Part shown: positions 22,448 to 33,014 of the stretch, piece by piece | Layout: the number at the start of each line of letters is the position of its first letter | Numbering within the stretch: the first letter of the stretch is position 1 | Source of the DNA: Shewanella sp. 1CM18E | Lineage (GTDB): Bacteria; Pseudomonadota; Gammaproteobacteria; Enterobacterales; Shewanellaceae | Length of the DNA: 64,000 bases | Direction of reading: 5' to 3' | Assembly: GCF_023161665.1 (NCBI RefSeq) | Contig: NZ_JALNTW010000008.1 | Coordinates: forward strand, 124,001-188,000 | Translations under genes and position numbers: made by a program | The notes under the pieces: model-generated | What the model was told of the DNA's origin: nothing | The model's input: the letters and a program-made list of their open reading frames with translations, nothing else | The model's database searches: none

Positions 22448-22783
22448 TTAGTCAGGGATCTTATCTTCTGACTTTTCAGCTTCTTGCTGAACTTGTTCAA
22501 CAACTTGTGCTGCATCACTTCCTAGCTCATCCCAAGCACCTTCAGCTTTAGTGTGGTTTGCGCTTAAGTTACCAATAGTTAAACTTAATGCAAAAAACGC
22601 TACTGCTAGAATCGCTGTTGAGCGAGTTAAAAAGTTACCAGAACCTGATGAACCAAAAAGCGTACCTGAAGCACCGGCGCCGAAAGAAGCACCCATGTCA
22701 GCACCTTTACCTTGCTGGATTAGGATCAGGCCTACTAGACCAATCGCAACCACCAAGTAAACAACCATTAGAACTTCATACAT
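22448..22783 (-). CDS. secG: Protein translocase subunit SecG
   Basis: Small inner-membrane subunit of the SecYEG channel. It has 111 residues with two hydrophobic segments (about 3-22 and 54-72) and the signature GLILIQQGKGADMGASFGAG. The C-terminal tail is acidic and Gln/Glu-rich. Its ATG begins one base after the tpiA stop, so translation is probably coupled. Confidence 0.95.
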   Translation of the reverse strand: MYEVLMVVYLVVAIGLVGLILIQQGKGADMGASFGAGASGTLFGSSGSGNFLTRSTAILAVAFFALSLTIGNLSANHTKAEGAWDELGSDAAQVVEQVQQEAEKSEDKIPD

Positions 22784-22784
22784 A

Positions 22785-23567
22785 TTATGCGCTCATCGCT
22801 ATCGTACATAAACTGAGAAATTCGGTAGCATTGAGGCTTACACCACCAATCAACCCACCGTCTACATCAGGCTGAGCAAACAAGTCTGCTGCATTACTCG
22901 GTGTTACGCTACCACCGTACAAAATCCTGATATTTTCTCCGATAAATGGAGATACTTCAGAGAGGCGCTTGCGAATAAACGCGTGAACTTCTTGTGCCTG
23001 CTCTGGCGTAGCGCTCTTACCTGTCCCTACAGCCCATAATGGCTCGTAAGCGATAATAGCGTTGTCAAAAGCCATGGTGCCATTTTTTTCAATGACCACA
23101 TCTAACTCTTCAGCAATCACTTCAAAAGTACGTCTTGCTTCACGAGCCGGACCAGACTCACCAACACATAATATTGGAGTCAAACCATGTTTCTGAGCTG
23201 CAGCAAATTTCTCTGCTACGATATCACTCGTCTCTCCGTACATACGGCGACGTTCTGAATGACCGATAATAACATATCGACATCCTGAATCTTTTAACAT
23301 CTGACCAGATATTTCGCCAGTATAAGCACCAAAGTCGTGTTGACTTATATTTTGAGTACCCATTCTAACTAAGCAACCATTTAAGGCTTCTTTGTTTTCA
23401 TCTAGTAGCTGTCGTACACTTTCTAAGTAAATAGAAGGTGGACATAATACCACTTCCGCTGAATCATCTTGGAGCTTGGTAGCGAATTTTTTGAAAAGCT
23501 CTTGCGCTAACTGCGCACTGCCGTTCATTTTCCAATTACCAGCAACCATCGGACGTCTAAGTGCCAT
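22785..23567 (-). CDS. tpiA: Triosephosphate isomerase
   Basis: Interconverts dihydroxyacetone phosphate and glyceraldehyde-3-phosphate. It has 260 residues with the catalytic Lys in VAGNWKMNG, the catalytic His in IIGHSERR, the catalytic Glu in AYEPLWAVGTG, and the phosphate loop ILYGGSVTP. The ATG at 23567 is chosen over the adjoining GTG codon at 23570 because AAGGAG is well placed for it. Followed by secG. Confidence 0.97.
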   Translation of the reverse strand: MALRRPMVAGNWKMNGSAQLAQELFKKFATKLQDDSAEVVLCPPSIYLESVRQLLDENKEALNGCLVRMGTQNISQHDFGAYTGEISGQMLKDSGCRYVIIGHSERRRMYGETSDIVAEKFAAAQKHGLTPILCVGESGPAREARRTFEVIAEELDVVIEKNGTMAFDNAIIAYEPLWAVGTGKSATPEQAQEVHAFIRKRLSEVSPFIGENIRILYGGSVTPSNAADLFAQPDVDGGLIGGVSLNATEFLSLCTIAMSA

Positions 23568-23763
23568 CACTGTCTCCTTTGAAAGCGGCGTGAATAATAG
23601 CGAACCACTTGTTAAGTTACAATACCCAAAGGCGTTATTTTTAATAATCTCGGTGCAAACGCATATTTTTTACGCTACCAAGAAGTAGGTCGTACGATTA
23701 ATGATTATTTTGATTTTTAATTAACCGAAACGACGCTACTCAATCTATTTAATCCATTAAAAG

Positions 23764-25101
23764 CTAAACTAAATTACGAACAGCATCGGCAATATAATTA
23801 GCATATTCTGTTACCGCAGCTTGATCATCACCTTCGACCATTACACGTAATAGTGGTTCAGTGCCTGACTTGCGCAGTAATACACGGCCACGAGCGCCAA
23901 GCTTTTGCTCTACTTCAGCTTGAGCAGCCAATACGCTTGCTGAAGCCAATGGGTCGTTATCGCCTTCAAACCTTACGTTTACAAGTACTTGAGGCAACAT
24001 TGTAATGCTTTCTGTCAACTGTTCAAGCGTTGCATTTTGGCGCTGCATCGCTGCCAACACCAAAATACCAGCAACAATACCATCGCCAGTTGTGCCATGA
24101 TCAAGGTTTAAAATATGACCCGAGTTTTCACCACCGATACGCCAATCATGCTCTTTAAGCAGCTCCATGACATAACGGTCGCCTACTTTAGAGCGCACAA
24201 ATGGGATTTTTAACTGTTGCAACGCTAAATCTAAACCTAAGTTAGACATTAACGTGCCAACAACACCACCGCGAAGCACGCCACGCTTTTGCGCATCAGC
24301 GGCCAAAATATAAAGAATTTCGTCGCCATCAATTACACGCCCATGACGGTTAACCATCATAATGCGGTCACCATCACCATCTAGTGCGATACCTAAATCA
24401 GCATTTTCAGCCAATACAGTCTCACAAATTTTAGCCATCGAAGTAGCACCAACTTTATCGTTGATATTAAGTCCGTTCGGCTTATCGCCAATAGCTATTA
24501 CTTCGGCGCCTAACTCTCTAAATACGCTAGGTGCAATATGGTAAGTAGCGCCATGGGCACAATCGACCACAATCTTAAGCCCGCTTAATGTTTGCTCAGC
24601 AGGAAAGTGGCTCTTACAATATTCAATATAACGGCCTGCTGCGTCATCAATACGCGCAACTTTGCCTAATAAGTGAGATTCAACACAGGTCAATGGCTTT
24701 TCTAGTTCAGCTTCGATTTCAAGCTCTACTTCATCATCTAACTTGCTACCATCATTAGCGAAAAACTTAATACCGTTATCGTAATATGGATTGTGTGATG
24801 CACTAATAACAATACCTGCTTCAGCGCGGAAAGTGCGCGTCAGATAAGCGACAGCTGGTGTAGGCATTGGGCCAATTAACATCACATCTAGGCCAGCAGC
24901 AGAAAGACCCGCCTCAAGTGCTGACTCAAATAGGTAACCAGAGATCCGAGTGTCTTTACCAATAATGACTTTATGCGTACCAGCGCGAGATAAAACACGC
25001 CCAGCAGCCCAGCCTAGCTTTAGTGCTAATTCAGGGGTCATTTTACCTGCACCGACTTTGCCACGAATGCCGTCAGTACCAAAAAATTGTCTTTGTTTCA
25101 C
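23764..25101 (-). CDS. glmM: Phosphoglucosamine mutase
   Basis: Converts glucosamine-6-phosphate to glucosamine-1-phosphate for UDP-GlcNAc synthesis. It has 445 residues: FGTDGIRG at the N-terminus, the phosphoserine loop [17 protein letters not shown], the metal loop DGDGDR, the sugar loop GGENSGH, and the phosphate-binding [12 protein letters not shown]. The start is GTG at 25101 with GGAG five bases upstream. It lies downstream of folP as in many gamma-proteobacteria. Confidence 0.97.
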   Translation of the reverse strand: MKQRQFFGTDGIRGKVGAGKMTPELALKLGWAAGRVLSRAGTHKVIIGKDTRISGYLFESALEAGLSAAGLDVMLIGPMPTPAVAYLTRTFRAEAGIVISASHNPYYDNGIKFFANDGSKLDDEVELEIEAELEKPLTCVESHLLGKVARIDDAAGRYIEYCKSHFPAEQTLSGLKIVVDCAHGATYHIAPSVFRELGAEVIAIGDKPNGLNINDKVGATSMAKICETVLAENADLGIALDGDGDRIMMVNRHGRVIDGDEILYILAADAQKRGVLRGGVVGTLMSNLGLDLALQQLKIPFVRSKVGDRYVMELLKEHDWRIGGENSGHILNLDHGTTGDGIVAGILVLAAMQRQNATLEQLTESITMLPQVLVNVRFEGDNDPLASASVLAAQAEVEQKLGARGRVLLRKSGTEPLLRVMVEGDDQAAVTEYANYIADAVRNLV

Positions 25102-25196
25102 TTGAACTCCAATTTAACTAAAGCAGTAGATCTAATTCCATTGATTCTACCGAAAATACCTAACTCCAGCTGAACAACTGGTATGAAAACCAAAAA

Positions 25197-26039
25197 TTAA
25201 GCTAGGGTTTTAAAATTCTTTGCAGCTTCTAACACTGCCATCATATCGCAAGTATCTTGTACGTCATGTACCCGCACTATTTTTGCACCTGCTTGAATTG
25301 CCAACATATTACCAGCAAGTGTTGCACTTAATCTTTGTGATACTTCACGTCCTAGTAACTGACCGAACATGCTTTTGCGAGATAAGCCAGCCAAAATTGG
25401 CAACTTAAAGGCTTCAAACTCGGCCATTCGATGTAGCAACTCATAGTTGTGTGACAAGGTTTTACCAAAACCAAAACCAGGATCAAGCACAATATTCTCG
25501 CGTTTTATACCAGCTTGAATACAAGCATCAATGCGTTCGCTAAAAAACTCGCTGATATCAGCAATCACATCTTTATACTCAGGTGAGTCCTGCATAGTTC
25601 TAGGTTGCCCTTGCATATGCATAAGGCAAACAGGCACTTGCAATCGAGCTGCGGTGTCTAATGCATCAGGCTCTTGCAGCGCCCTAACATCATTAATTAA
25701 ATGTGCGCCAGCATTAACTGCGGCTTCCATAACAACGGCCTTACTGGTGTCGATTGAAATCCAGACATCATGAGTTTTGCTGACATACTCGATTAAAGGA
25801 ATCACACGTTCAATCTCTTCTTCAGCCGACACATCCTTAGCGCCTGGTCGGGTTGATTCACCACCAATATCGATGATCTTAGCTCCCTGAGCCACCATTA
25901 AGTCAGCTTGCTGGCAAGCTGTTTCAAACGATGAGAATTCACCACCATCAGAAAAAGAGTCAGGGGTAACATTAAGGATCCCCATAACCACTGGAGAGCT
26001 CAAATCGAGTGTTGTACTACCGCAGATTAATTTAGACAA
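25197..26039 (-). CDS. folP: Dihydropteroate synthase
   Basis: Joins p-aminobenzoate to the pterin pyrophosphate in folate synthesis; the sulfonamide target. It has the motifs MGILNVTPDSFSDGG, GAKIIDIGGESTRPGA, DPGFGFGKTLSHN and RVHDVQD. The TTG at 26039 (MSKLICGSTTLDLSSP...) is the likely start, giving 280 residues, with GGAA just upstream. The longer open frame to 26090 would translate through the ftsH terminator, which argues against it. Confidence 0.93.
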   Translation of the reverse strand: MSKLICGSTTLDLSSPVVMGILNVTPDSFSDGGEFSSFETACQQADLMVAQGAKIIDIGGESTRPGAKDVSAEEEIERVIPLIEYVSKTHDVWISIDTSKAVVMEAAVNAGAHLINDVRALQEPDALDTAARLQVPVCLMHMQGQPRTMQDSPEYKDVIADISEFFSERIDACIQAGIKRENIVLDPGFGFGKTLSHNYELLHRMAEFEAFKLPILAGLSRKSMFGQLLGREVSQRLSATLAGNMLAIQAGAKIVRVHDVQDTCDMMAVLEAAKNFKTLA

Positions 26040-26058
26040 AATAATGTTCCGTAAACAA

Positions 26059-26081
26059 GAAAACCCCAAAAAGGGGTTTTC
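26059..26081 (-). terminator. Terminator between ftsH and folP
   Basis: GAAAACCCC / GGGGTTTTC stem with a five-A loop, 18 bases past the ftsH stop and 20 bases before the folP TTG. Confidence 0.8.
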
Positions 26082-26098
26082 TTTAATCAACCTATAGC

Positions 26099-28066
26099 TT
26101 ACTTAGCCGGAGATTCATCAGCATCGCTGACATCTGGCTTGTCTTCTTGGGTTGGCTTGATTTCTTCTTTAGCCGCTTCTTCTTTTTTTGCAGATGAAGC
26201 ATTGTTGCTGTCGTTGTCGTTAGACTGCTGGTCTTTTTCCCACTCAGCAGGCATACGTACTTCACGACGCGCCATTAAGTCATCAATTTGATTCGCATCA
26301 ATGGTTTCGTACTTCATTAACGCATCTTTCATCGCGTGTAAGATGTCCATATTTTCTGTTAAGAAAGTATGTGCACGCTCATAGTTTGAATCAATTAATT
26401 GCTTAACCTCAGCGTCGATAATACGCGCAGTGTCATCAGACATATGCTGTGACTTACCCATGCTACGGCCAAGGAACACTTCATTTTCATCTTCAGCGTA
26501 AAGTACTGGACCTAACTTTTCAGAGAAGCCCCACTGGGTAACCATGTTACGTGCAATAGATGTTGCATACTTAATGTCTTGCGATGCACCAGTCGATACT
26601 TTTTCGCTGCCGTAAATAATGTCTTCAGCAATACGCCCACCGTAGGCAACCGAGATTTGACTCTCAAGTTTACGACGGCTTTGACTAATTGCATCTGCTT
26701 CAGGCAAGAAGAACGTCACACCCAATGCGCGGCCACGTGGAATGATAGTCACCTTGTGCACAGGGTCGTGCTCTGGAACTAAACAACCTACGATTGCATG
26801 GCCAGCTTCGTGGTATGCAGTCATCTCTTTTTCGTCTTCAGACATCACCATAGTGCGGCGCTCAGCACCCATCATGATCTTGTCTTTTGCACTTTCAAAC
26901 TCTTCCATGCCCACTACGCGGCGGCTGTTACGCGCAGCAAACAGTGCAGCTTCGTTAACAAGGTTAGCTAGGTCTGCACCAGAAAAACCTGGTGTACCAC
27001 GCGCGATTACACTTGCTTTAACGCCATCAGCTAAAGGCACTTTACGCATATGCACTTTAAGGATCTGTTCACGACCACGTACGTCTGGTAAACCAACAAC
27101 TACCTGACGGTCAAAACGACCTGGACGAAGTAGTGCAGCATCAAGTACGTCTGGACGGTTAGTCGCAGCAATAACGATAATACCTTCGTTACCTTCGAAA
27201 CCATCCATCTCTACTAGCATTTGGTTAAGTGTTTGCTCACGCTCATCGTGACCACCACCAACACCGGCACCACGTTGGCGACCTACAGCGTCGATTTCAT
27301 CGATAAAGATGATACAAGGCGCAGACTTCTTAGCTTGCTCGAACATGTCACGTACACGAGATGCACCAACACCAACAAACATTTCTACGAAATCAGAACC
27401 TGAAATAGTAAAGAATGGTACTTTCGCTTCACCGGCAATAGCCTTAGCAAGCAAAGTTTTACCTGTGCCAGGAGGACCAACTAGCAGCACACCTGTAGGA
27501 ATACGGCCACCTAGTTTTTGGAATTTTGTCGGCTCTTTTAGGTAATCAACCAATTCTTTAACGTCTTCTTTTGCTTCGTCACAACCAGCAACGTCACCAA
27601 AAGTCGTTTTAATTTGGTCTTCGCTCATCAATTTGGCTTTACTCTTACCAAACGACATCGCGCCTTTACCGCCACCGCCTTGCATCTGACGCATGAAGAA
27701 AATCCACACACCAATAAGCAATAGCATTGGGAACCAAGAGATAAAGATTTGAGTTAAGAAACCCGACTCTTCAGCTTCTTGGCCTTTCATCATGATGCCT
27801 TTACGGTCAAGATCATTGATTAAATCAAGATCTGGCATAGGCATAATGGTGACAAATTTCTCACCAGAACGAGTGGTACCTTCAATCGTACGTTGATCGC
27901 TTTTTACTTCGACAGTACTAACCTGCCCTGAGCGAACATCATCCAAAAAGGTTGAATAATCCATCTTCGTCTTAGTTGATGAAGAGGGGGAATAGCCCTG
28001 AAAAACTGACATCAACACTACAGCGATGACAACCCAGAGAATTAAATTTTTTGCCATGTCACTCAA
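26099..28066 (-). CDS. ftsH: ATP-dependent zinc metalloprotease FtsH
   Basis: Membrane-anchored AAA+ protease that degrades misfolded membrane proteins and regulators. It has 655 residues: TM1 near the start, a periplasmic region, TM2 about 107-126, Walker A GPPGTGKT near residue 195, the second region of homology ([20 protein letters not shown]), and the zinc site HEAGH near residue 420. The start is the TTG at 28066 ([11 protein letters not shown]); GAGG lies 9 bases before it but 18 before the inner ATG. It follows rlmE closely. Confidence 0.97.
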   Translation of the reverse strand: MSDMAKNLILWVVIAVVLMSVFQGYSPSSSTKTKMDYSTFLDDVRSGQVSTVEVKSDQRTIEGTTRSGEKFVTIMPMPDLDLINDLDRKGIMMKGQEAEESGFLTQIFISWFPMLLLIGVWIFFMRQMQGGGGKGAMSFGKSKAKLMSEDQIKTTFGDVAGCDEAKEDVKELVDYLKEPTKFQKLGGRIPTGVLLVGPPGTGKTLLAKAIAGEAKVPFFTISGSDFVEMFVGVGASRVRDMFEQAKKSAPCIIFIDEIDAVGRQRGAGVGGGHDEREQTLNQMLVEMDGFEGNEGIIVIAATNRPDVLDAALLRPGRFDRQVVVGLPDVRGREQILKVHMRKVPLADGVKASVIARGTPGFSGADLANLVNEAALFAARNSRRVVGMEEFESAKDKIMMGAERRTMVMSEDEKEMTAYHEAGHAIVGCLVPEHDPVHKVTIIPRGRALGVTFFLPEADAISQSRRKLESQISVAYGGRIAEDIIYGSEKVSTGASQDIKYATSIARNMVTQWGFSEKLGPVLYAEDENEVFLGRSMGKSQHMSDDTARIIDAEVKQLIDSNYERAHTFLTENMDILHAMKDALMKYETIDANQIDDLMARREVRMPAEWEKDQQSNDNDSNNASSAKKEEAAKEEIKPTQEDKPDVSDADESPAK

Positions 28067-28126
28067 ATTACTCGACCTCTTTTAAAGTCTTTCGAAAACA
28101 AATGTTAGAGTACTTACGATAGATTA

Positions 28127-28756
28127 CTATAACTTGTAGCCCGTCGCCACAAGATAGACTTCACGAGAACGTGGTCGTGAAGAATCGGGCTTACGAGTTT
28201 TAACCGTTTTAAACGCCTCTTTAACCGCTTTCATGTATTCATCAAAGCCCTCCCCCTGAAAGACTTTAACTGCAAAGCATCCGTTTGGTGCCAATACTTG
28301 ATGACACATATCTAACGCAAGCTCTACTAAATACATGGCTCGCGGTTGGTCAACGCCACCTGAACCACTCATATTAGGTGCCATATCAGACAGCACCACA
28401 TCGACTTTAGCATCACCAACACGGGTTAATAATGCATCTAGTACTTTTTCTTCGCGAAAATCGCCCTGTAGGAAATCAACACCAACGATAGGATCCATCG
28501 GTAAAATATCACACGCAATAACTTTACCTTTATCACCTGCCAATTTAACTGCGATTTGCGACCAACCACCTGGTGCAGCACCTAAATCGACAACAGTCAT
28601 TCCCGGACGAATGAGTTTATCTTTTTCTTGGATCTCTTCAAGCTTAAAGGCCGCACGTGACCTTAAACCGCGCTTTTGCGACAGTTTGACATAGTGATCG
28701 TCGAAATGTTCCTGCATCCAGCGAGAAGAGCTAGCCGTTCGTTTTTTTCCTGACAT
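28127..28756 (-). CDS. rlmE: 23S rRNA 2'-O-ribose methyltransferase RlmE (FtsJ/RrmJ)
   Basis: Methylates U2552 of 23S rRNA; a heat-shock gene in E. coli. It has 209 residues beginning [20 protein letters not shown]. It has the SAM motif [14 protein letters not shown] and the K-D-K-E catalytic context ([27 protein letters not shown]). It has the usual position before ftsH and divergent from yhbY. Confidence 0.96.
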   Translation of the reverse strand: MSGKKRTASSSRWMQEHFDDHYVKLSQKRGLRSRAAFKLEEIQEKDKLIRPGMTVVDLGAAPGGWSQIAVKLAGDKGKVIACDILPMDPIVGVDFLQGDFREEKVLDALLTRVGDAKVDVVLSDMAPNMSGSGGVDQPRAMYLVELALDMCHQVLAPNGCFAVKVFQGEGFDEYMKAVKEAFKTVKTRKPDSSRPRSREVYLVATGYKL

Positions 28757-28849
28757 TTAAAATCCGCAACAAAATTGAGAGTTACACAAAGCCTATATAA
28801 GGGTAGAATAGCGGGTTTTCAACAGTAACTCAGCATAAAGTTGGTATAA

Positions 28850-29149
28850 ATGAACTTAACAACCAAACAAAAACAGCACTTAAAAGGCTTAGCGCACAGT
28901 CTCAAGCCTGTAGTGATGCTTGGTGGCAACGGCCTGACTGAAGGAGTACTGGCTGAAATTGATAATGCACTTTCTCATCATGAATTGATTAAAGTGAAAG
29001 TAGCCTCTGGTGACAGAGAGCTTAAAAACGCTATCGTAGACGCCATTGTACGTGAAACTCAAGCTGAAAAAGTACAGCTTATCGGTCACGTCTTAGTACT
29101 GTTCCGTCAGTCTGAAGAAATGAAAATTGCTGTGCCTAAGGCAAAGTAA
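28850..29149 (+). CDS. yhbY: Ribosome-associated RNA-binding protein YhbY (CRM domain)
   Basis: 99 residues forming one CRM domain: LTTKQKQHLKGLAHSLKPVV, then the GGNG loop (MLGGNGLTEGV). The E. coli homologue associates with pre-50S particles. It is transcribed divergently from rlmE, from a 93-base spacer with TAGAAT as a possible -10 near 28805. It is followed by two hairpins, the second an intrinsic terminator. Confidence 0.94.
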   Translation: MNLTTKQKQHLKGLAHSLKPVVMLGGNGLTEGVLAEIDNALSHHELIKVKVASGDRELKNAIVDAIVRETQAEKVQLIGHVLVLFRQSEEMKIAVPKAK

Positions 29150-29157
29150 TTGGCAAA

Positions 29158-29181
29158 AACGGCTTTAAACAATAAAGCCGT
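29158..29181 (+). terminator. First hairpin after yhbY
   Basis: ACGGCTTTA / TAAAGCCGT stem, loop of about 5 bases, no strong T-run. Confidence 0.45.
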
Positions 29182-29196
29182 CAATGCAAGATAACC

Positions 29197-29231
29197 AAAA
29201 AGAACCGCTGATCCATCAGCGGTTCTTTTTT
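29197..29231 (+). terminator. Bidirectional terminator between yhbY and secF
   Basis: AGAACCGCTGA / TCAGCGGTTCT stem, loop TCCA, with A-run before and T-run after, so it can serve both converging transcripts. Confidence 0.9.
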
Positions 29232-29258
29232 ATCTACTCATGTTATCTAAAGCTTTTA

Positions 29259-30167
29259 CTATGGCGTTTCACTAATCGGTTCAACTTTATAATGCTCAGC
29301 ACTCACCTTTAAATACTCTGGTAAACAGGTTCCGATTGAAATTGATGAAATCGTGCCAATCATAATGCCCAGAAACATAGCAATCGAAAATCCCTGTAAA
29401 GGGGTCCCGCCCATGATCCACAGTGCAGCTACAGTAAACAAGGTCGTGCCGCTTGTCACCATGGTTCGTGAGAAGGTCGCCTTAACCGCACTACTGCAAA
29501 TTTCATCAATGGCCATCTTGGGTTTGGCAACAAGCACCTCACGCACTCTGTCAGCAATCACGATTGAGTCGTTAAGCGAGTAGCCTAAAATAGCCAGTAC
29601 TGCAGCTAGGATCGTTAAATTAAATTCCATCTGCGTTAGCGAGAAAAATGCCAGTACAAAAATAACATCATGAAATAGCGCTAACAATGCACCGCTAGCC
29701 AGACGCCATTCAAAGCGAAAACTCAAATAACCTAGAATACACAGCATTGCAGCCAGTAGCGCAAGTCCACCTTGCTCAGCCAACTCTTGACCAATTTGCG
29801 GGCCAACGATACTCGAATTAAGCACTTCAACATGATCAGTTAATGGCGCCAATACGGCCTGAATATCAGCAGAAGCGGCACTATCAACTTTCGCGTATCT
29901 AAGCACCCAGCGCCCCGGTTCTCCGGCCGAAATAACACTCACTTCTTGAGCTGAATCTTTACCAAGTACCTGACTTATTTGTGCCGCTTTAATATTAGGG
30001 TCTAACTTGACCTCAGTAACAATACCACCTGTAAAATCAAGGCCCCAGTTAAAACCATTGACCACAATAATAGTAATCGATGCCAGCATGATCAGTAATG
30101 AGAACACACTAGACAGGTAACGTGCTTTAGTTAACTTGCTTAAACTACTCATATTATTAAGTTTCAT
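29259..30167 (-). CDS. secF: Protein translocase subunit SecF (probable accessory copy)
   Basis: Inner-membrane partner of SecD that uses the proton gradient to pull proteins out of SecYEG. It has 302 residues with six predicted membrane segments, the SecF motif GLDFTGGIVTEV near the start, and ILGYSLNDSIVIADRVRE in TM4. It starts one base after the secD stop, with AAGGTG as ribosome site. Neither yajC nor tgt, the usual neighbours of secDF, is near, so this may be a second pair in the genome (inference). Confidence 0.9.
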   Translation of the reverse strand: MKLNNMSSLSKLTKARYLSSVFSLLIMLASITIIVVNGFNWGLDFTGGIVTEVKLDPNIKAAQISQVLGKDSAQEVSVISAGEPGRWVLRYAKVDSAASADIQAVLAPLTDHVEVLNSSIVGPQIGQELAEQGGLALLAAMLCILGYLSFRFEWRLASGALLALFHDVIFVLAFFSLTQMEFNLTILAAVLAILGYSLNDSIVIADRVREVLVAKPKMAIDEICSSAVKATFSRTMVTSGTTLFTVAALWIMGGTPLQGFSIAMFLGIMIGTISSISIGTCLPEYLKVSAEHYKVEPISETP

Positions 30168-30168
30168 A

Positions 30169-31983
30169 TTACACCTTCACGTTACGACTAAAGTTACGAC
30201 CATAAGCCCAGTTGATCAGAGCTCTCGAGGCAAATATTCCAGTAAACATACTGGTTAGTAGACCGAGCCCCAAGGTCAAAGCAAAACCTTGAATAGGTCC
30301 ATTACCAATAGCGTAAAGTACAACTGCAGTGATCATTGTGGTGAAGTTAGCATCGACAATGGTTGAAAACGCACTATCAAAGCCTCTATCAATGGCATGA
30401 GCGAAACTTCTGCCCTCTTTGAGCTTGTCTTTAATTCGCTCAAAGATAAGTACGTTGGTGTCAACTGCCATACCAACAGTGAGTACTAACCCCGCAATGC
30501 CAGGTAAAGTCAGTACGGCGCCAGGAATCAATGCCATTAAGCCAAAAATTAGAATCATATTGGCCATAAGTGCCACGTTGGCAACCCAACCAAGGCGGCG
30601 ATACCACAGCCCCATAAATAACAAGGTCACGCCCATACCTAAAGCCAGTGCAGAGAAACCGTTAGTAATATTTTCTTCACCTAAGCTTGGTCCAATAGTG
30701 CGTTCTTCCACTATGGTGACAGGCGCAGTCATCGAGCCAGCCCTCAGTAACAGCGCCAACTGCTGCGCCTCGGCGTAATTACCCGCACCAGTAATACTAA
30801 AGCGGTCGCCTAATTGTGATTGAATAGTTGCAACGCTAATCACCTTTGTTGTTTGTCGAATTTTCCCCTTATCATCGCGGCTGTATTCGCTATAGGAGGT
30901 CGCCATAGGTTTACCTATATTGTCACGAGAGAAATCCGACATCATTGAGCCGCCTTCTCTATCTAGGTGAATAACCACTTCTGGCAGACCCATTTCACCG
31001 AGACTCGCTCTGGCATCAACAATATGCTCGCCACCTAAAACTGGGCGTCTCGCAACATAGACTGGCTGACCGTGTTCATCTTCTAATGTTTGCGCATTAA
31101 CTGAACCAGGCTGCTTAACTTGATAAAAAGCAAGACTCGCTGTAGCGCCTATTACTGATTTAGCAGCTGCTGGGTCTTGCACACCTGGCAGTTCAATACG
31201 AATGCGGTGCTCGCCTTGGCGCTGAACAACCGCCTCAGTTATGCCGAGTTGCTCAATGCGACTGCGCATAATTTGCAGGTTTTGCTTTACGGTTAAATCG
31301 CGAATATTGAGCTTTTCAGCCTCAGACAAAACAACTTGTAATGATTTATCGCCGGCATTAGATACTTGCCAGTTAGGATATTGGCGATTAATGAACTCGC
31401 GAATAGCTGCGCGCTGGTTAAGATCCGTTGTTGATATATGCACCCCGCCGCTAACTTGTTGCTGCACACTCACCCCAAACAACGAGTCTTGGCGTACAAA
31501 CTGCCTCACAGCTTCCACAAAAGCGTTGTTATGCAACTGATAAACAGGCTCGATCTCAACATCTAACAAGAACTGCACTCCACCACGTAGATCAAGTCCG
31601 AGCTTTATCGGATTGAAACCTAGAGACAGCAGCCAATTTGGTGCGGCTGGCGCTAAGGTCAATGTCAATTTAGATGGATCTTTTACCTGCTGGCTTAGTA
31701 GGGTTTTAAGCTGTGCCTGCTGTGTATTGTCAGCAAGAATAACCGTAGTTTTCCCTTGCGCTTGATCGATTCGTTTTAAGTCTATGCCATGGGATACTAA
31801 TAGCTGATGCAGCTCCAGCGGATTAACATTAAGCTCAGCTTCGGGGGCAATTTGCACCGCGGCATCTTCACCAAAAAATGTCGGTAATGCGCTAAACAGC
31901 ATTACGGTAATAGTGACCACTAACAGCACATATTTCCACGCTGAATAATGGTTTAAAATTGTTACTTTATTCTGCTCTCTCAT
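30169..31983 (-). CDS. secD: Protein translocase subunit SecD (probable accessory copy)
   Basis: It has 604 residues: TM1 at about 15-33, a large periplasmic domain with the GLDLRGGVQFLLDVE motif, and five C-terminal membrane segments with GMAVDTNVLIFERIKDKL in TM4. The ATG at 31983 has AAGAG about 10 bases upstream; the frame is open 13 codons further. It forms an operon with secF. The 367-base gap before it (31984-32350) holds no recognisable gene and presumably the promoter. Confidence 0.9.
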   Translation of the reverse strand: MREQNKVTILNHYSAWKYVLLVVTITVMLFSALPTFFGEDAAVQIAPEAELNVNPLELHQLLVSHGIDLKRIDQAQGKTTVILADNTQQAQLKTLLSQQVKDPSKLTLTLAPAAPNWLLSLGFNPIKLGLDLRGGVQFLLDVEIEPVYQLHNNAFVEAVRQFVRQDSLFGVSVQQQVSGGVHISTTDLNQRAAIREFINRQYPNWQVSNAGDKSLQVVLSEAEKLNIRDLTVKQNLQIMRSRIEQLGITEAVVQRQGEHRIRIELPGVQDPAAAKSVIGATASLAFYQVKQPGSVNAQTLEDEHGQPVYVARRPVLGGEHIVDARASLGEMGLPEVVIHLDREGGSMMSDFSRDNIGKPMATSYSEYSRDDKGKIRQTTKVISVATIQSQLGDRFSITGAGNYAEAQQLALLLRAGSMTAPVTIVEERTIGPSLGEENITNGFSALALGMGVTLLFMGLWYRRLGWVANVALMANMILIFGLMALIPGAVLTLPGIAGLVLTVGMAVDTNVLIFERIKDKLKEGRSFAHAIDRGFDSAFSTIVDANFTTMITAVVLYAIGNGPIQGFALTLGLGLLTSMFTGIFASRALINWAYGRNFSRNVKV

Positions 31984-32350
31984 AGTTCGCTCTTCACTAA
32001 ATACGCGATGGTGAATGGCCAAGTAATTACCGGCTCTGCCGCATTTAAAGGCTATTCATTTTTCGTTACCGAGAGTGCTAGCTTGGTTTATTAACCATAG
32101 CCTTAACGCCTAAAAATAGGCTGTTAACAGGCAACTGGTTATCAATAGCGTCACTTTTTTTACTGCATTGGCTAACATATGTTATCTAGACCTATGCACA
32201 TAAAGTCGATGACTTAGGCAATGGCTTACTAGCAGCTAAAACAAAAGCTCAGATAAAAGCTTATTTAAAGGCGCTATAAACTAGACCAATCTCGGTAGCA
32301 GTAATTGTTTAAAATGAAATGAGATAAGCCCTAGGGCTTATCAAGAGGAG

Positions 32351-32854
32351 CTAAGCTCTAGCTTGAGAGAAGCGGTATAACAGGTTGGATTCTTTCCAGG
32401 CGGCAAGGCGATATGCACAACTATTGACGTGCAGCACCCAATCCGCTGCGGGTTTAACATCAACTCGATAACCGATAGCTAAAGAAGGAACAGGTGGTGA
32501 TAAAAACTCAAACGCCAATTCATATTGTGGCCGACTTTGCTGTGGATCATGCTGTGAAAAACTAATAAAACGTTGTGAAACAGCCTGAATATACTCAGAG
32601 TCGTTACCACTTGTTTGTTTTGCAGGGTGCTCTTTTAACGTAACAGGTAGCCCTTTTGAAGCTAACTCTGTAGTGACTCTGCGTAAATCATTTGAGTAGT
32701 GGTTAGATTGTTGAAGCTCTGTACTGGTTACAATTTGCTGCAGGCTTTGGTTTTGTTCAGACGCAGCTGCTTGCATAGGTGACAGGAAAAATCCCCCTAT
32801 GAACAACATAACTAATCCAAACCGCCAAAATAACTGCACTGGTACCCAATTCAA
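32351..32854 (-). CDS. Secreted protein of unknown function
   Basis: I do not recognise the family. There are 167 residues from the longest start. It has a hydrophobic N-terminus (LVMLFIGGFFLSPMQAAAS) that looks like a cleavable signal peptide, then a Gln/Ser-rich region and a C-terminal half rich in aromatic and hydrophobic residues (VPSLAIGYRVDVKPAADWV). The first codon at 32854 is a TTG with a weak ribosome site; an inner GTG or ATG is possible. It lies between greA and secD on the same strand. Confidence 0.6.
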   Translation of the reverse strand: MNWVPVQLFWRFGLVMLFIGGFFLSPMQAAASEQNQSLQQIVTSTELQQSNHYSNDLRRVTTELASKGLPVTLKEHPAKQTSGNDSEYIQAVSQRFISFSQHDPQQSRPQYELAFEFLSPPVPSLAIGYRVDVKPAADWVLHVNSCAYRLAAWKESNLLYRFSQARA

Positions 32855-32948
32855 TCTGCTTTACAATAGCCAATATACTATACCTAGACGTCTAGCGTTA
32901 CCAACGCTTAAATTGCTTTTTACACCCCTTAACCCGCAGTTAAACAAA

Positions 32949-32970
32949 AAAACCGCTAAAAAGCGGTTTT
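32949..32970 (-). terminator. Intrinsic terminator of greA
   Basis: AAAACCGCT / AGCGGTTTT stem with loop AAAA and a T-run on the minus strand, 45 bases past the greA stop. Confidence 0.88.
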
Positions 32971-33014
32971 CGAATCTACATCTAAGCTGCAATTAAGCAA
33001 AAGCGCTACAACAA

